The notes below the pieces were generated by a model. The model saw nothing but the letters and a program-made list of their open reading frames with translations. It was not told the DNA's origin and made no database searches. This document shows, one piece after another, positions 6,132 to 14,853 of a stretch of DNA of 20,541 nt. The DNA lies in IMG/VR virus record IMGVR_UViG_3300010430_003214, positions 1-20,541 of that record; one strand, given 5' to 3'. The stretch comes from a virus. Position numbers and translations under genes: made by a program. Positions within the stretch are counted from its first letter, which is position 1. The number at the start of each line of letters is the position of its first letter.

Positions 6132-7679
6132 ATGGCAGTAAGTGGTGAAGACAAACGAATGGAAGGTTTCTTTAAGGGACTGATACAAAGTGCTGCTGAC
6201 TTAGAAGCGACAAAAGCAGTATCAGAGCAAGGTAGACAAGTAATTAGTGCTGTTGGTGGTCATGTACGTGAAATTATGGGTGAAGTTACTGAGGTCTTTG
6301 ACCTTGTGAAAAATGCCTTTAAAAATACAATGGACTTCTTCAAAGGTTTGCTTACAGATATAGGTGGTTTCTTTGGTGGTATGGTGGGTGAAACAAGATT
6401 TGAAGTTGCATCTATTAAACAGAGGGATGACACTATAAAAGTCATGAAGCAGACAAGAGATGCAACAATTACGTCTGCTGCATCTTTTGATGCACACTTC
6501 AAGAATCTTCTAGATGAAATGGATACTGCTAATAAAATTGCAGGTGAAGAATTAGCACAAACAAAAAAAGAAGACCTTGCTGCTGGAAGGGAACCTGGGA
6601 AAAAGAAAGGGGGCATTGCTAAGATTTGGGATGTTATTTTTGGACTCATCCTTTCACCATTTATGTTGATTGCAGGTTTAATTGCAGGTTTCGTAGATGT
6701 TTGGTATAGAGTTTTTACAGCACCTTTAAAATTACTCAAGGGGCTTACCTCTTTTAAAATTGTTAGGACCGTTTTAAAGCCCTTTCAACTTCTAATGGCA
6801 CCATTTAAGATGATATTGAAGAATCCTATAGCTAAAGCAGTCTTTGGATTTGGTAAGAGGATTGGTAAAATTTTCTTCCCACTCTTCTTGATTATTGATG
6901 GTCTTTTAGGTCTTAGGAAATACAAGGAGATATTTGGAAAGGGAGCAGGGATAAGGGAAATGATTGAATCAGCAGTTGCAGGTGTAGTATCCGGTTTCTT
7001 TAAGCTACCTGCAAAGATGGCAGATTGGCTTATCGAAAAGGTTACTGGCATTGAGACTGATTTTGCATCCTTCTTTGATATTGAAAATATTGCTAAACAC
7101 TTCCATGGTTTTGTTGATTGGATAAAGGAATCTTTTGTTATACCTATAAGAGACTTCTTTCAAAGCGACAAATGGGAGTTTATAAAACAAGAAACCGAAA
7201 ACACCATTAATGCTTTGGGAATGATACTAGATAAACTAGGCAACGTAATAAGAGAAACAATCACTTTCTGGACAGAAAAGTTTCAGGCTTTAATAGACCT
7301 CATGTTTACGGAGACTGAAGTTGAGAAAAGATATAGAGAAAGAGAATTAGCAGGGACAGCACCAATTGACGTTGGTTTGGGTATGGGAGATATTGGGCTA
7401 AAATATTCAAAGAAAGAAGCAGAAGATATTCAAGCACTAGGTGCAACAGCAGAAGAAAGGAGAGAAGCACTTGCTGGAATGAGAATGGAGCAAGCTTCAG
7501 ACCAGCATAAAGAAATGATGGACAGATTAGATAAATTAATTGAGGTATCTGAAATATATACACCTTCTTCAGATATGAATATATCAAATGTAATGTCCGG
7601 TCAGGGTCAGGCACATATGCAAGGAAGGTCACCAAGTGAACAAGTAACAGGAATGGCAGACGTTTCTGGTCTACCATAA
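6132..7679 (+). CDS. 29: Tail tape measure protein (gp29-like)
   Basis: 515 residues, with AAGGAG at 6121-6126. Position and composition identify it: it follows the chaperone gene and precedes the tube initiator, the N-terminal 150 residues are helical and rich in Ala, Lys and Phe, and the middle has strongly hydrophobic segments. Two of these, about 168-195 (FGLILSPFMLIAGLIAGFV) and 240-262 (IFFPLFLIIDGLLGL), are the membrane-active segments usual in tape measures, which form a channel in the inner membrane on DNA entry. The C-terminal third (about 395-470) is charged and helical, then a Ser/Gly/Met-rich disordered tail. T4 gp29 has 590 residues. No lysin or peptidase domain is visible. At about 1.5 angstrom per residue the length predicts a tube of some 75 nm (inference). 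Confidence 0.75.
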   Translation: MAVSGEDKRMEGFFKGLIQSAADLEATKAVSEQGRQVISAVGGHVREIMGEVTEVFDLVKNAFKNTMDFFKGLLTDIGGFFGGMVGETRFEVASIKQRDDTIKVMKQTRDATITSAASFDAHFKNLLDEMDTANKIAGEELAQTKKEDLAAGREPGKKKGGIAKIWDVIFGLILSPFMLIAGLIAGFVDVWYRVFTAPLKLLKGLTSFKIVRTVLKPFQLLMAPFKMILKNPIAKAVFGFGKRIGKIFFPLFLIIDGLLGLRKYKEIFGKGAGIREMIESAVAGVVSGFFKLPAKMADWLIEKVTGIETDFASFFDIENIAKHFHGFVDWIKESFVIPIRDFFQSDKWEFIKQETENTINALGMILDKLGNVIRETITFWTEKFQALIDLMFTETEVEKRYRERELAGTAPIDVGLGMGDIGLKYSKKEAEDIQALGATAEERREALAGMRMEQASDQHKEMMDRLDKLIEVSEIYTPSSDMNISNVMSGQGQAHMQGRSPSEQVTGMADVSGLP

Positions 7680-7690
7680 GGAGATAAACA

Positions 7691-8758
7691 ATGGGAATAG
7701 ATTTTGATAAAGCGTTAAATGCTGCTGAACAGATAATAGGTACTGGTAAGCAACTAGCTGACCTTTATAAATTAACAGATTCAGATGAGAAAATAATTCA
7801 ACGCCCTAGGGGAATTAGAGTTCCACATGCAAATTTTGTAGATGCACTATGGATTCATATTCAACCCAAAGTTCTCTTGAGTCAAACGAAAGCAGCAAGA
7901 GGAGAAAATGCAACTAGAAGTTCTAAGGATTTTATCAAACCTGATGGTAGTGTTGCTACTTTACCTCTCTTTAAATTTCTAGCACCTGTTGAAATTCAGG
8001 AAGCAATTATACATGATTGGCAATCATATGAAAGTATAGTTACCAGACTCCTACAGAAAGGTGTAGATTTACATAGAACTTTTAGCGATATTAATACAAC
8101 AGTAAGACCTGCATATAGAGAGGGAGAAAAACTTTTAAAAAAAGCACTAAAAAGTGTAAAAGGGGTGACTGCTGGTGATGTCAAGACAGGATTAAGCAAT
8201 GTTGTGAGGGGCATGACCACTGCCACTGTACCTAGAAACAAACTTGATACTCCTTTAGTATATCAAGACTCTACTAGAAGAACATATACTTTTACATTTT
8301 ACTTAGTAGATGAGGGGAATTCATTTAAAGATGTTGTATTTCCGGTAAAACAATTGGAATATCTTTCGGCTCCAGGATATGGTGCTCCAGGTCAAGAATT
8401 CATTGGATTCAGCCCACCACATATTTTTGAGGTTTCAACTTTTCCAAGCACTAAGTTCATCAATATTCGAAATGCTGCACTTACTTCAGTGCAACCAATA
8501 TATAGACAACCATATAGAGATGGATATCCCTCTATGTGTGAATTAAACTTAACCTTTACTGAAATAGAACCTCTATATAAACGACAAATTGAAAGAGGTC
8601 AAAGGGGAACTGTAACAGTTTCTATCACTCCAGGTGTAAGATTAAGCCTTGGAGAGACACAAGACCTTAGTATTGCTGGAATATCGGGCAGGAAATATGC
8701 TGATAAGTTCAGCACAAAACCAGAATTTCCTACACCAGTAGCAGGTTACATGGACTAA
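7691..8758 (+). CDS. 48: Baseplate tail-tube initiator (gp48/gp54-like)
   Basis: A 355-residue protein just after the tape measure, the position of gp48 and gp54 in T4 (gp48 has 364). These proteins form the rings between the hub and the first gp19 ring and start tube growth. The C-terminal half has tube-like strands, with RRTYTFTFYLVDEGN (about 197-211) and the end segment INIRNAALTSVQPIY...LNLTFTEIEPLYKRQI (about 257-302), which parallels the final gp48 block 'IQSIRF...FTLEITMREI'. The N-terminal half (1-180) is helical and basic, and may contact the tape measure. Only one gene of this type is present, so it probably serves as both gp48 and gp54 or the other copy lies elsewhere. Which of the two T4 names fits better cannot be decided by eye. 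Confidence 0.72.
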   Translation: MGIDFDKALNAAEQIIGTGKQLADLYKLTDSDEKIIQRPRGIRVPHANFVDALWIHIQPKVLLSQTKAARGENATRSSKDFIKPDGSVATLPLFKFLAPVEIQEAIIHDWQSYESIVTRLLQKGVDLHRTFSDINTTVRPAYREGEKLLKKALKSVKGVTAGDVKTGLSNVVRGMTTATVPRNKLDTPLVYQDSTRRTYTFTFYLVDEGNSFKDVVFPVKQLEYLSAPGYGAPGQEFIGFSPPHIFEVSTFPSTKFINIRNAALTSVQPIYRQPYRDGYPSMCELNLTFTEIEPLYKRQIERGQRGTVTVSITPGVRLSLGETQDLSIAGISGRKYADKFSTKPEFPTPVAGYMD

Positions 8759-8773
8759 GAAGGAGAATATAAT

Positions 8774-9172
8774 ATGGCTAATACAATTAGACTAGATGAG
8801 AGTTTTGAAGAGATTACAGGGCAAGACATAAGTAATGTCTCACAACTCAAACTCTTTAATATTCTTCAAGATGAAAATGGAACCATATTCCAGAATATTT
8901 GGAGGTCATATTCTCTAAACGAAGAAGTTACAGAAGAAACCATTTTTTATAATACCTATGAAATGCAAGATGATGAATGGTGGGAAAACATTTCTTATGC
9001 AAATTATGAAACCCCAAATCTTTGGTGGGTATTATGTATTATGAATAATGTGGAAAATCCCTTTGAAGAGGTAAACCCAGGACAGAAAACCAAAATACTT
9101 AGAGCAAATTATCTTTATCAACTTATCAAAGAAATGGAAATTATATCTGAACTAGGTAAATCTGAATTATAG
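8774..9172 (+). CDS. 53: Baseplate wedge protein (gp53-like)
   Basis: 132 residues (T4 gp53: 196). gp53 clamps neighbouring wedges to the hub, and its fold relates to LysM-like P2 gpX. The diagnostic block is in the second half: a Tyr-Asn-Thr-Tyr strand (54-57), WENISYANYETPNLWWVLCI (73-92) in which the pair of tryptophans follows a 'YG.p.LWW' type turn, and NPFEEVNPGQKTKIL (98-112), the LysM-like 'NP...v.pG..l.ip' ending. It lacks the extra N-terminal part of T4 gp53. The ribosome binding site is AAGGAG at 8760-8765. Confidence 0.8.
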   Translation: MANTIRLDESFEEITGQDISNVSQLKLFNILQDENGTIFQNIWRSYSLNEEVTEETIFYNTYEMQDDEWWENISYANYETPNLWWVLCIMNNVENPFEEVNPGQKTKILRANYLYQLIKEMEIISELGKSEL

Positions 9173-9204
9173 AGAGTGGGAAGGGAGTAGTATAGGTAAA
9201 CAGA

Positions 9205-10605
9205 ATGGTTAATCCAATAGCAGACAGCACACGGCAATCAGAAGAAACCCAATCAATATCAATTACCTTTGAAGCTTTTGATAAGGGGTATGTTCTGGAC
9301 ATGAACGATGTAGAATTGTTCTACTTTATTGAAGATATCTTTTCTTACAGCTTAACAGGTGTACTAAGATTCACAGACTTAATGGGGTTTGCTGAATTTG
9401 CACCACTAACCGGAAGTCAAGAGAAAATTGTTATTAGATACGGTGATGATAAAGATGTAAAATTAAGCTTTGACGTATATAAAATCAGAGAAATTGTACC
9501 ACAAGCTGCTGGAGGAGTCACTGACTCAACTGCCCATACACTCATAGAAATTGTATTTGTTGATGAATATCATGTGCGAATGACTCATCAAAAGTGGAGT
9601 AGGTCTTTTCTACAATCATCCGTTTCAGATATTGTTACCCATCTAGTGGACAATATGCTTGAGTGGTTTCTAGACTCAGGAACTTTTGAACCTTCAAGAG
9701 AAAAAATAGATTTTATAATGCCATGGTGGACAGTGAAGCAAGCTATTAGTTGGTTATCAAAAAGAGGGACTGGTGGTACTCCCCTACCTAGTTTACCTTC
9801 TAGCATTGGTGGCATAAGTATACCTAGCGTACCTGGGGGAGTTAGTACAACAGGAGGTAATCCTGGATACCTCTATTTCCCTAGTACCAAAAATAAGGAA
9901 CTTGGGTTAAATTTTATGACTCTCAATAAATTAATGCAAGGGTCTGTCAGAACAACAGGGGAAACAAAAGGCGTATATGTTTTTCAAAATCCTGAGAATA
10001 TTAATTATATCAATAGAATTTTAGGATGGGAACATATAGGTGTAGATAACTTCTTTCTTTCAAAGGGAATTCATGGTGGAAATAGATTTGGATATGATTT
10101 CAGCACAAAAGGTCTTCTTAATACTAGATATGAATACAAAGATGGTATTGATAAAACAACAATATTGGGGAACAAGACGTTATATACCGATATGGGAACA
10201 TCACGGTCAGAATATGTTATAGAGGGAGATAGCAGCATAGAAATTCTAGATTCTACATTTTATCATGAATTTATTAAAAGGTACTCCTTACAGCAGGGAA
10301 TTAAGATTATAGTCAAGGGACACGAAGAACGATATGCTGGTGCCTTAATAGAAATAGAATGGCCCTCCACAGAGAAACAGCTTGTACATAACAAACAAAT
10401 GAAGGGACTTTATCTCATTAAATCAGTTACACATCAATGGAGTCCAAGTAGACCTGGATGGATTCAGAAGTTAGTTCTATTAAAAAATGGTTATACAGAT
10501 TCTAGAAATAGAGACTTGCTTAAAGCTAGTAAAAAAAATCTCTATGGTGCAAGAGTTACTAGTATATTATCCAAAGCTGCTGATATAGGGGCAAATGTAA
10601 TATGA
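9205..10605 (+). CDS. 27: Baseplate hub protein (gp27-like)
   Basis: 466 residues; T4 gp27 has 391. A trimer forms the torus below the tube and holds the gp5 spike. The N-terminal strands ISITFEAFDKGYVLDMNDVE (18-37) and IEDIFSYSLTGVLRFTD (about 43-59) match the gp27 pattern of a beta domain that makes the pseudo-sixfold ring. The C-terminal part (about 365-445), with GALIEIEWPS and YLIKSVTHQWSPSRPGW, is the hub domain shared with VgrG and P2 gpD. A Gly/Ser/Pro-rich insert at about 186-220 (GGTPLPSLPSSIGG and onward) interrupts the middle and may be a flexible loop. The start has only a moderate site (AGGT near 9194). The last codons overlap the gp5 start (ATGA at 10602-10605), so hub and spike are translationally coupled. 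Confidence 0.85.
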   Translation: MVNPIADSTRQSEETQSISITFEAFDKGYVLDMNDVELFYFIEDIFSYSLTGVLRFTDLMGFAEFAPLTGSQEKIVIRYGDDKDVKLSFDVYKIREIVPQAAGGVTDSTAHTLIEIVFVDEYHVRMTHQKWSRSFLQSSVSDIVTHLVDNMLEWFLDSGTFEPSREKIDFIMPWWTVKQAISWLSKRGTGGTPLPSLPSSIGGISIPSVPGGVSTTGGNPGYLYFPSTKNKELGLNFMTLNKLMQGSVRTTGETKGVYVFQNPENINYINRILGWEHIGVDNFFLSKGIHGGNRFGYDFSTKGLLNTRYEYKDGIDKTTILGNKTLYTDMGTSRSEYVIEGDSSIEILDSTFYHEFIKRYSLQQGIKIIVKGHEERYAGALIEIEWPSTEKQLVHNKQMKGLYLIKSVTHQWSPSRPGWIQKLVLLKNGYTDSRNRDLLKASKKNLYGARVTSILSKAADIGANVI

Positions 10606-11690
10606 TAAGAGCTAGAGTGAAAGATTATGAACCACCAAGTGATAAACTTTCTAGTATTTATCGTGGTGTTATAGAAGACAGGGATGACCCTGCAAGTGCA
10701 GGTAGATGTAGAGTAAGAGTTTTTGGTGTTCACACTGAACGAAAAATTAAATCTAATATAGAGGGGATACCAACAGATGAATTACCGTGGGCTGAACCTG
10801 CAATGGGTCTCATAGAGGGGTCAATATCAGGATTTGGTTTATGGTCTGTTCCACTACAGGGTTCACATGTATTTGTATTCTTTGAAGGTGGAAACATCAT
10901 GCAACCAAGATATTTCGCTACAGTTCCAGGAATACCAAAAGAAGGTGCAGATGAAGCAACATTACAAACTGAGGGATTTCAAGACCCAGACGGTGTTTAT
11001 CCACTTAAAGTAGCAGACCCACCACTTGAACCAAATGCGCTCAATGAACCTGATGTTCATAAACTAGCAAGAGGGATAATAACATCCACGATTGTTAATG
11101 AGAAGAAAGAAAGACAAATAACAGATATTGAAACAGCAGATGGAAATACATGGAATGAACCCCTTCCATATTATGACGCAAGATATCCAGATAATATAAT
11201 ATTGGCAACGCATGGTGGAATTGTTGCTGAATTAGATAACACTGTTTTACCAGCAGGTGCAGAGGGAACTGAGACAGGAAAAAGAAGAGTCCATATCTAT
11301 CATCCATCACATACATTTATAGAGATAAGTGAAGAAGGTGATATCTCCTTCAGAAATGAGCGAGACAGATTTGAAATAGTAACACGAAATAGAAAGATTT
11401 ACATAATAGCAAATGAAGACAAGACTATTAACGAAAACCAAACACTCTATGTTAAGAAAGACAAGACAGAAAAAGTTGATAGGCATGTAACGGCAACATA
11501 TTCCAAAGACTATAACTTAGAAATTGGAAACGAATACAATCAATCAGTTGCAGCAGATAAATCTGTATCTGTTGATGGTAATAAATCATTAGATGTTGGT
11601 GGAAATTTAACAATTACTGTACAGGGTAATTGTGACATAGAAGCAAGCGGAGCAGTTAGGGTGACTGCTCCATCAATAGATTTGAATTAA
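10602..11690 (+). CDS. 5: Baseplate central spike, gp5/VgrG-like without lysozyme domain
   Basis: 362 residues against 575 in T4 gp5. Domains in order: an OB-fold at about 17-112 (YRGVIEDRDDPASAGRCRVR, then FGLWSVPLQGSHVFVFFEGG), which binds gp27; a linker with short strands at 113-235; and a C-terminal triple-stranded beta-helix at about 245-362 built from short alternating repeats (EKVDRHVTATYSKDYNLEIG, SVSVDGNKSLDVGGNLTITV), ending in the typical VTAPSIDLN. T4 places a muramidase between OB-fold and needle; here nothing of that size or with its catalytic pattern is present. Cell-wall digestion must come from another protein, if it is needed. The needle is capped by the PAAR protein encoded next, ten bases downstream. 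Confidence 0.87.
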   Translation: MIRARVKDYEPPSDKLSSIYRGVIEDRDDPASAGRCRVRVFGVHTERKIKSNIEGIPTDELPWAEPAMGLIEGSISGFGLWSVPLQGSHVFVFFEGGNIMQPRYFATVPGIPKEGADEATLQTEGFQDPDGVYPLKVADPPLEPNALNEPDVHKLARGIITSTIVNEKKERQITDIETADGNTWNEPLPYYDARYPDNIILATHGGIVAELDNTVLPAGAEGTETGKRRVHIYHPSHTFIEISEEGDISFRNERDRFEIVTRNRKIYIIANEDKTINENQTLYVKKDKTEKVDRHVTATYSKDYNLEIGNEYNQSVAADKSVSVDGNKSLDVGGNLTITVQGNCDIEASGAVRVTAPSIDLN

Positions 11691-11699
11691 GGGGCTTAT

Positions 11700-12002
11700 A
11701 TGGGCATTCCGGTAGCTAGAATAGGTGATATAGGTGTGGGTGATGATAAGTGTCACACTAGCACTAAGAAAAATGTATCAGGAGTCTTAATAAATGGTGC
11801 AGGAACGGTGAGAGCAGAAGGTTCTTCTGTGGGATATCTTGGCTCAATTGTAGTAGCAGGTGATGGTCATACAGGAATAATAGTCACAGGAGCAGGGACA
11901 GTAAGAGCAGAAGGAATTCCAGTAGCACAACTTGGTTCTGTTTTTGTTGGTTGTTTTACAGGAATAATGGTATCAGGTGCAGGGACGGTGACAGCAGGAT
12001 GA
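11700..12002 (+). CDS. 5.4: PAAR-domain spike tip protein (gp5.4-like)
   Basis: 100 residues, the size of T4 gp5.4 (97). PAAR proteins form a sharp cone on the tip of the spike and bind one metal ion. The sequence is a triplicated Gly/Val/Ala strand motif: NGAGTVRAEG (32-41), TGAGTVRAEG (63-72) and SGAGTVTAG (92-100), preceded by PVARIGD and later PVAQLGS. Candidate metal ligands are C18, H19, H57 (GDGHTG) and C85 (GCFTG), in the places of the PAAR His/Cys set. It is the whole protein, with no effector extension. The stop overlaps the next ATG (11999-12002). Confidence 0.9.
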   Translation: MGIPVARIGDIGVGDDKCHTSTKKNVSGVLINGAGTVRAEGSSVGYLGSIVVAGDGHTGIIVTGAGTVRAEGIPVAQLGSVFVGCFTGIMVSGAGTVTAG

Positions 12003-12751
12003 GTATATATAGTGATAAAATTAGAGAGATGGTGGATGGATATCCAGACCAGATAGATTCTCTTCAAAAATCTTTAGACTCTCTCAATGCCCAAACAGCA
12101 GACTTACAGCAGCAAGAGGAAGCATTGGAAAAGGGAGCATTAGATGTTATTGCTCAAGACCAATTAGTTGATGTTCTTTTGCCAGCAAAGACAAATGACC
12201 CTGCTAATGCTTACATCTATACATTCGGTAATTTTGGTAGTTATGGTTCAAGTGGTAATGCAACAGATTGGGAAGTATATCAATTAATTGTAAAAGAACC
12301 CACATCAACTTTTACACAAGACAGTCCATCAGGATTTGTAATTGCAGGAAATTATACCGGACAAGTATCACCTGGAGATAAAATTTTTATCACAAATGGT
12401 GGTTCTTTCGCAGGACCAGCAACAGTAACATATGTAGCACTTAATGAACCTTTAAAACCATTAGGAACGTACATTGTTATTAATAATTTCATAGTTCAAG
12501 CAAGTGTAAATGGTATGTGGAAGTTGGTCTATAAATACCTTGGAGTGGGGTGGGATAGTGACCCTGCTATTCAACAAGAAATTGATGACTATGCGTTCAT
12601 CATTGACCATTTGCATAAAGCCCTAGGGACTGGTGGAACATATGGAATTATCGCTTTAACTGATGCCCTAACAGTTGGTAAGAATATAGTGGCAGCAAAT
12701 CTAAATAAGATAGAAGGTGCTGAAACCAAATACGATAGGTTTGGTACTTAA
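11999..12751 (+). CDS. Unknown structural protein with N-terminal coiled coil
   Basis: 250 residues from the ATG at 11999, which overlaps the PAAR stop by four bases. The open frame reaches back to 11951, but that part would lie inside PAAR without a ribosome binding site. Residues 5-50 form an amphipathic, Gln/Leu/Asp-rich coiled coil (IDSLQKSLDSLNAQTADLQQ). Residues about 60-185 are beta-rich with Gly/Ser/Thr turns (FGNFGSYGSSGNATDWEVYQ), and the last 65 are again helical. The helix-then-beta layout suits a trimeric fibre or wedge accessory protein. Being placed between the spike tip and gp25, it is probably part of the baseplate. No family is recognised. Confidence 0.65.
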   Translation: MSIYSDKIREMVDGYPDQIDSLQKSLDSLNAQTADLQQQEEALEKGALDVIAQDQLVDVLLPAKTNDPANAYIYTFGNFGSYGSSGNATDWEVYQLIVKEPTSTFTQDSPSGFVIAGNYTGQVSPGDKIFITNGGSFAGPATVTYVALNEPLKPLGTYIVINNFIVQASVNGMWKLVYKYLGVGWDSDPAIQQEIDDYAFIIDHLHKALGTGGTYGIIALTDALTVGKNIVAANLNKIEGAETKYDRFGT

Positions 12752-12762
12752 GGGGAGATAAA

Positions 12763-13152
12763 ATGACAGTAGGTTCAGCCTTTTATTCAGACATTGACAT
12801 CAAATTAGAAATACAAAGTGATGGTGATTATACAAGAGATACTGAATATGCAGCAGTTATTAATTCTCTAACTAATATTTTTAATACCACACCTGGGTCT
12901 AGAAGAATGTTACCAGAGTTTGCAGTAAACATCTGGAACCAACTTTTCGAACCCATGGATGAAGAAACAGGATGGAAAATAGGTCAAGACTTTTTAGGAG
13001 CAATAGAAATTTGGGATGACAGAGTTATTGTTGAGAATATCCATGTTCATGCCAACTATGACAATAATCAATATGAAGTGAAGCTTACCTTTACTGTTGA
13101 ATCAAGAACAGAAACAGTAACAGTTGACTTTATATTAAAACCTGGAGGATAA
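12763..13152 (+). CDS. 25: Baseplate wedge protein (gp25-like)
   Basis: 129 residues; T4 gp25 has 132. It belongs to the gp25/W family found in all contractile injection systems; it joins the gp6 core bundle and helps start sheath assembly. Diagnostic features are the N-terminal strand with SAFYSDIDIKLE (5-16) and the segment NTTPGSRRMLPEFAVNIWNQ (41-60), the family's 'T..GsR...pefG' motif. In this protein Ala replaces the usual Gly after Phe. The C-terminal strands YEVKLTFTVES and VTVDFIL follow. The ribosome binding site is AAGGGGAG at 12750-12757, and gp6 starts four bases after its stop. Confidence 0.92.
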   Translation: MTVGSAFYSDIDIKLEIQSDGDYTRDTEYAAVINSLTNIFNTTPGSRRMLPEFAVNIWNQLFEPMDEETGWKIGQDFLGAIEIWDDRVIVENIHVHANYDNNQYEVKLTFTVESRTETVTVDFILKPGG

Positions 13153-13155
13153 GAA

Positions 13156-14850
13156 ATGCCCGATTTAGTACCAGAATATTTGCGAATTGATTTTCAGACA
13201 CTCATCATTAGACTGAAAGAGCAAATCAAAAACAGCGAAATATTCAGAGATACCGATTATGAAGGTGCTAACGTAACTATCTTAGCTGAACTAATGGCAT
13301 ATATTGGTGAGCTACAGACCTTCTATACTAATAAGGTAGCAAAGAATATATATATGGAGACAGCAGACATCTATGAGAATGTTCATAGATTATCTACTCT
13401 CATTGGATATGACCCCAAGGGGTTTAGAGGAGCAAGAGGAACAATATCCGTTACCGTATCAGCAGGTGTAACTAATGGAGATATTTTGAATATCTCTGAT
13501 TGGCATCAGATATCAAGTACACAATCAGATGAAGAAAGTGGAAACGTAATTCAATATGCTACCACTGAAAGTGCAACTGTTACGGCAAGTCCAGTTCCAT
13601 ATAAATTTGACTTATTTGTAAGGCAGGGCATAGTAACTAGGTTTTCATTTACAGGCAGGGATATTATAGACAACGAAATTCTGCTACCTCTTGCTGATTA
13701 TGATTATGACGATAACTTAATTGATGAACATGACACTGTTGAAGTTAGAGTTAATAATAGTCTATGGACTAGAGTTGGTGACTTCTTTGACCTGATTTCG
13801 GGACTACAAGACACTAGTACAGTATATAAGTTTCTATATGATAAGTACCGGAGACATAAGGTGCTTTTCTCTGCATTGAGAGAAGTTCCACAAGACTCCG
13901 ATGCTATTGATATAGTCGTTCTCAGTTCTTTGGGCGAAAACAGTGGTGTTGGTCCGAACACAATTATTTCACCGGAACCTGATTTCGTCTTTAACACAAA
14001 CACAGGACTATATCTTGATAACACCACTATAACAGTTACAAATAGTGCTTCAACAGTTGGTGCAGCAAACCCAGAAGGAATTGATGAAATTAAAGATAAC
14101 TCTCAAGGTCAATTACATGCACAGTTTAGAAACGTAGCTGCTGTTGACTATATATCTAATCTTAGTGCTCGTTCAGATATCGTTAGCACTAATGTCTGGG
14201 GTGAGCAAGAAGTAGCACCATCTGGTGATACATCTGAATATAACAAAGTGCATATAGTATCATATCCAAATCCATGGGGAGATGGAACAATTGAGACCTC
14301 TGCTGCATCAGGTGATAATGGAGCAGTATATCTTGTTCCAACCGTGATGTCAAGTGTATGGAGAGAAGACTTAGAAAATTATCTTGAGCCACGAAAAATG
14401 CTTACTGTATATGAACAGTTTGAAATTCCTCAAATCCTATATTTTCAGTATGATATTGGAATTCGTATAGCACGAACATATGATTTCGCAGCAGTTAGAG
14501 ATGATACTGCTGCAAAACTTGCTTTTTATTTTGACCCAACATTAAGGTCATTTAACGAGAAAATAAATTTTAGGGATATAGAAGAGTTCCTATTAGATAA
14601 GTCTGAAGTATCTGAGGGAACACTATTCACTACTGAGAATAGATTTACCAACATTGCTGGTATTAGGAATTTAATATTTAGGGATATTAATGTGCAAAAC
14701 GCAACTGTATATGAACCTAATCAAACAATGTTCCCAAGATATATTCATACTCCATATGCTGGTGAGAATAAGCTAAGAACTATTGAGCTAGGATTTGAAC
14801 AATTCCCTGCGCTTGATAGCATTAATACTAGATTTACTGAAGAGGTGTAA
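13156..14850 (+). CDS. 6: Baseplate wedge protein (gp6-like, baseplate J family)
   Basis: 564 residues; T4 gp6 has 660. gp6 dimers make the continuous ring that ties the wedges together. The N-terminal region, about 15-100, has the baseplate-J signature: an Asn-Val-Thr-Ile-Leu-Ala-Glu-Leu block, a helix LMAYIGELQTFYTNKVAKN (46-64), then ETADIYENVHRLSTLIGYDP (69-88), followed by the RGARGTISVTVSAGV strand. The C-terminal part (from about 410) contains the conserved P2-gpJ-like segments with KLAFYFDPTLRSFNEKINF (about 453-471) and a Asn-Leu-Ile-Phe-Arg-Asp strand. It lies between gp25 and gp7, the usual order in contractile systems. GGAGGA at 13144-13149 precedes the ATG. Confidence 0.9.
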   Translation: MPDLVPEYLRIDFQTLIIRLKEQIKNSEIFRDTDYEGANVTILAELMAYIGELQTFYTNKVAKNIYMETADIYENVHRLSTLIGYDPKGFRGARGTISVTVSAGVTNGDILNISDWHQISSTQSDEESGNVIQYATTESATVTASPVPYKFDLFVRQGIVTRFSFTGRDIIDNEILLPLADYDYDDNLIDEHDTVEVRVNNSLWTRVGDFFDLISGLQDTSTVYKFLYDKYRRHKVLFSALREVPQDSDAIDIVVLSSLGENSGVGPNTIISPEPDFVFNTNTGLYLDNTTITVTNSASTVGAANPEGIDEIKDNSQGQLHAQFRNVAAVDYISNLSARSDIVSTNVWGEQEVAPSGDTSEYNKVHIVSYPNPWGDGTIETSAASGDNGAVYLVPTVMSSVWREDLENYLEPRKMLTVYEQFEIPQILYFQYDIGIRIARTYDFAAVRDDTAAKLAFYFDPTLRSFNEKINFRDIEEFLLDKSEVSEGTLFTTENRFTNIAGIRNLIFRDINVQNATVYEPNQTMFPRYIHTPYAGENKLRTIELGFEQFPALDSINTRFTEEV

Positions 14851-14853
14851 AAT

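Noticed and set aside
6260-6739. 159-codon minus-strand open frame
   Set aside because: Shadow of the tape measure gene: no ribosome binding site, composition set by the opposite strand (Ser/Ala/Phe bias) and another minus-strand frame overlaps it.
7306-7677. Hydrophobic 123-codon minus-strand frame
   Set aside because: The leucine/tyrosine richness comes from antisense reading of Glu/Lys/Ala codons in the tape measure. No start signal.
12530-12537. TATAAATA inside the coiled-coil protein gene
   Set aside because: Encodes Tyr-Lys-Tyr, lies 226 bases from the next start, and such codon runs are expected in AT-rich genes.
13704-14027. 107-codon minus-strand frame in gp6
   Set aside because: No start signal and full overlap with a well-supported gene.
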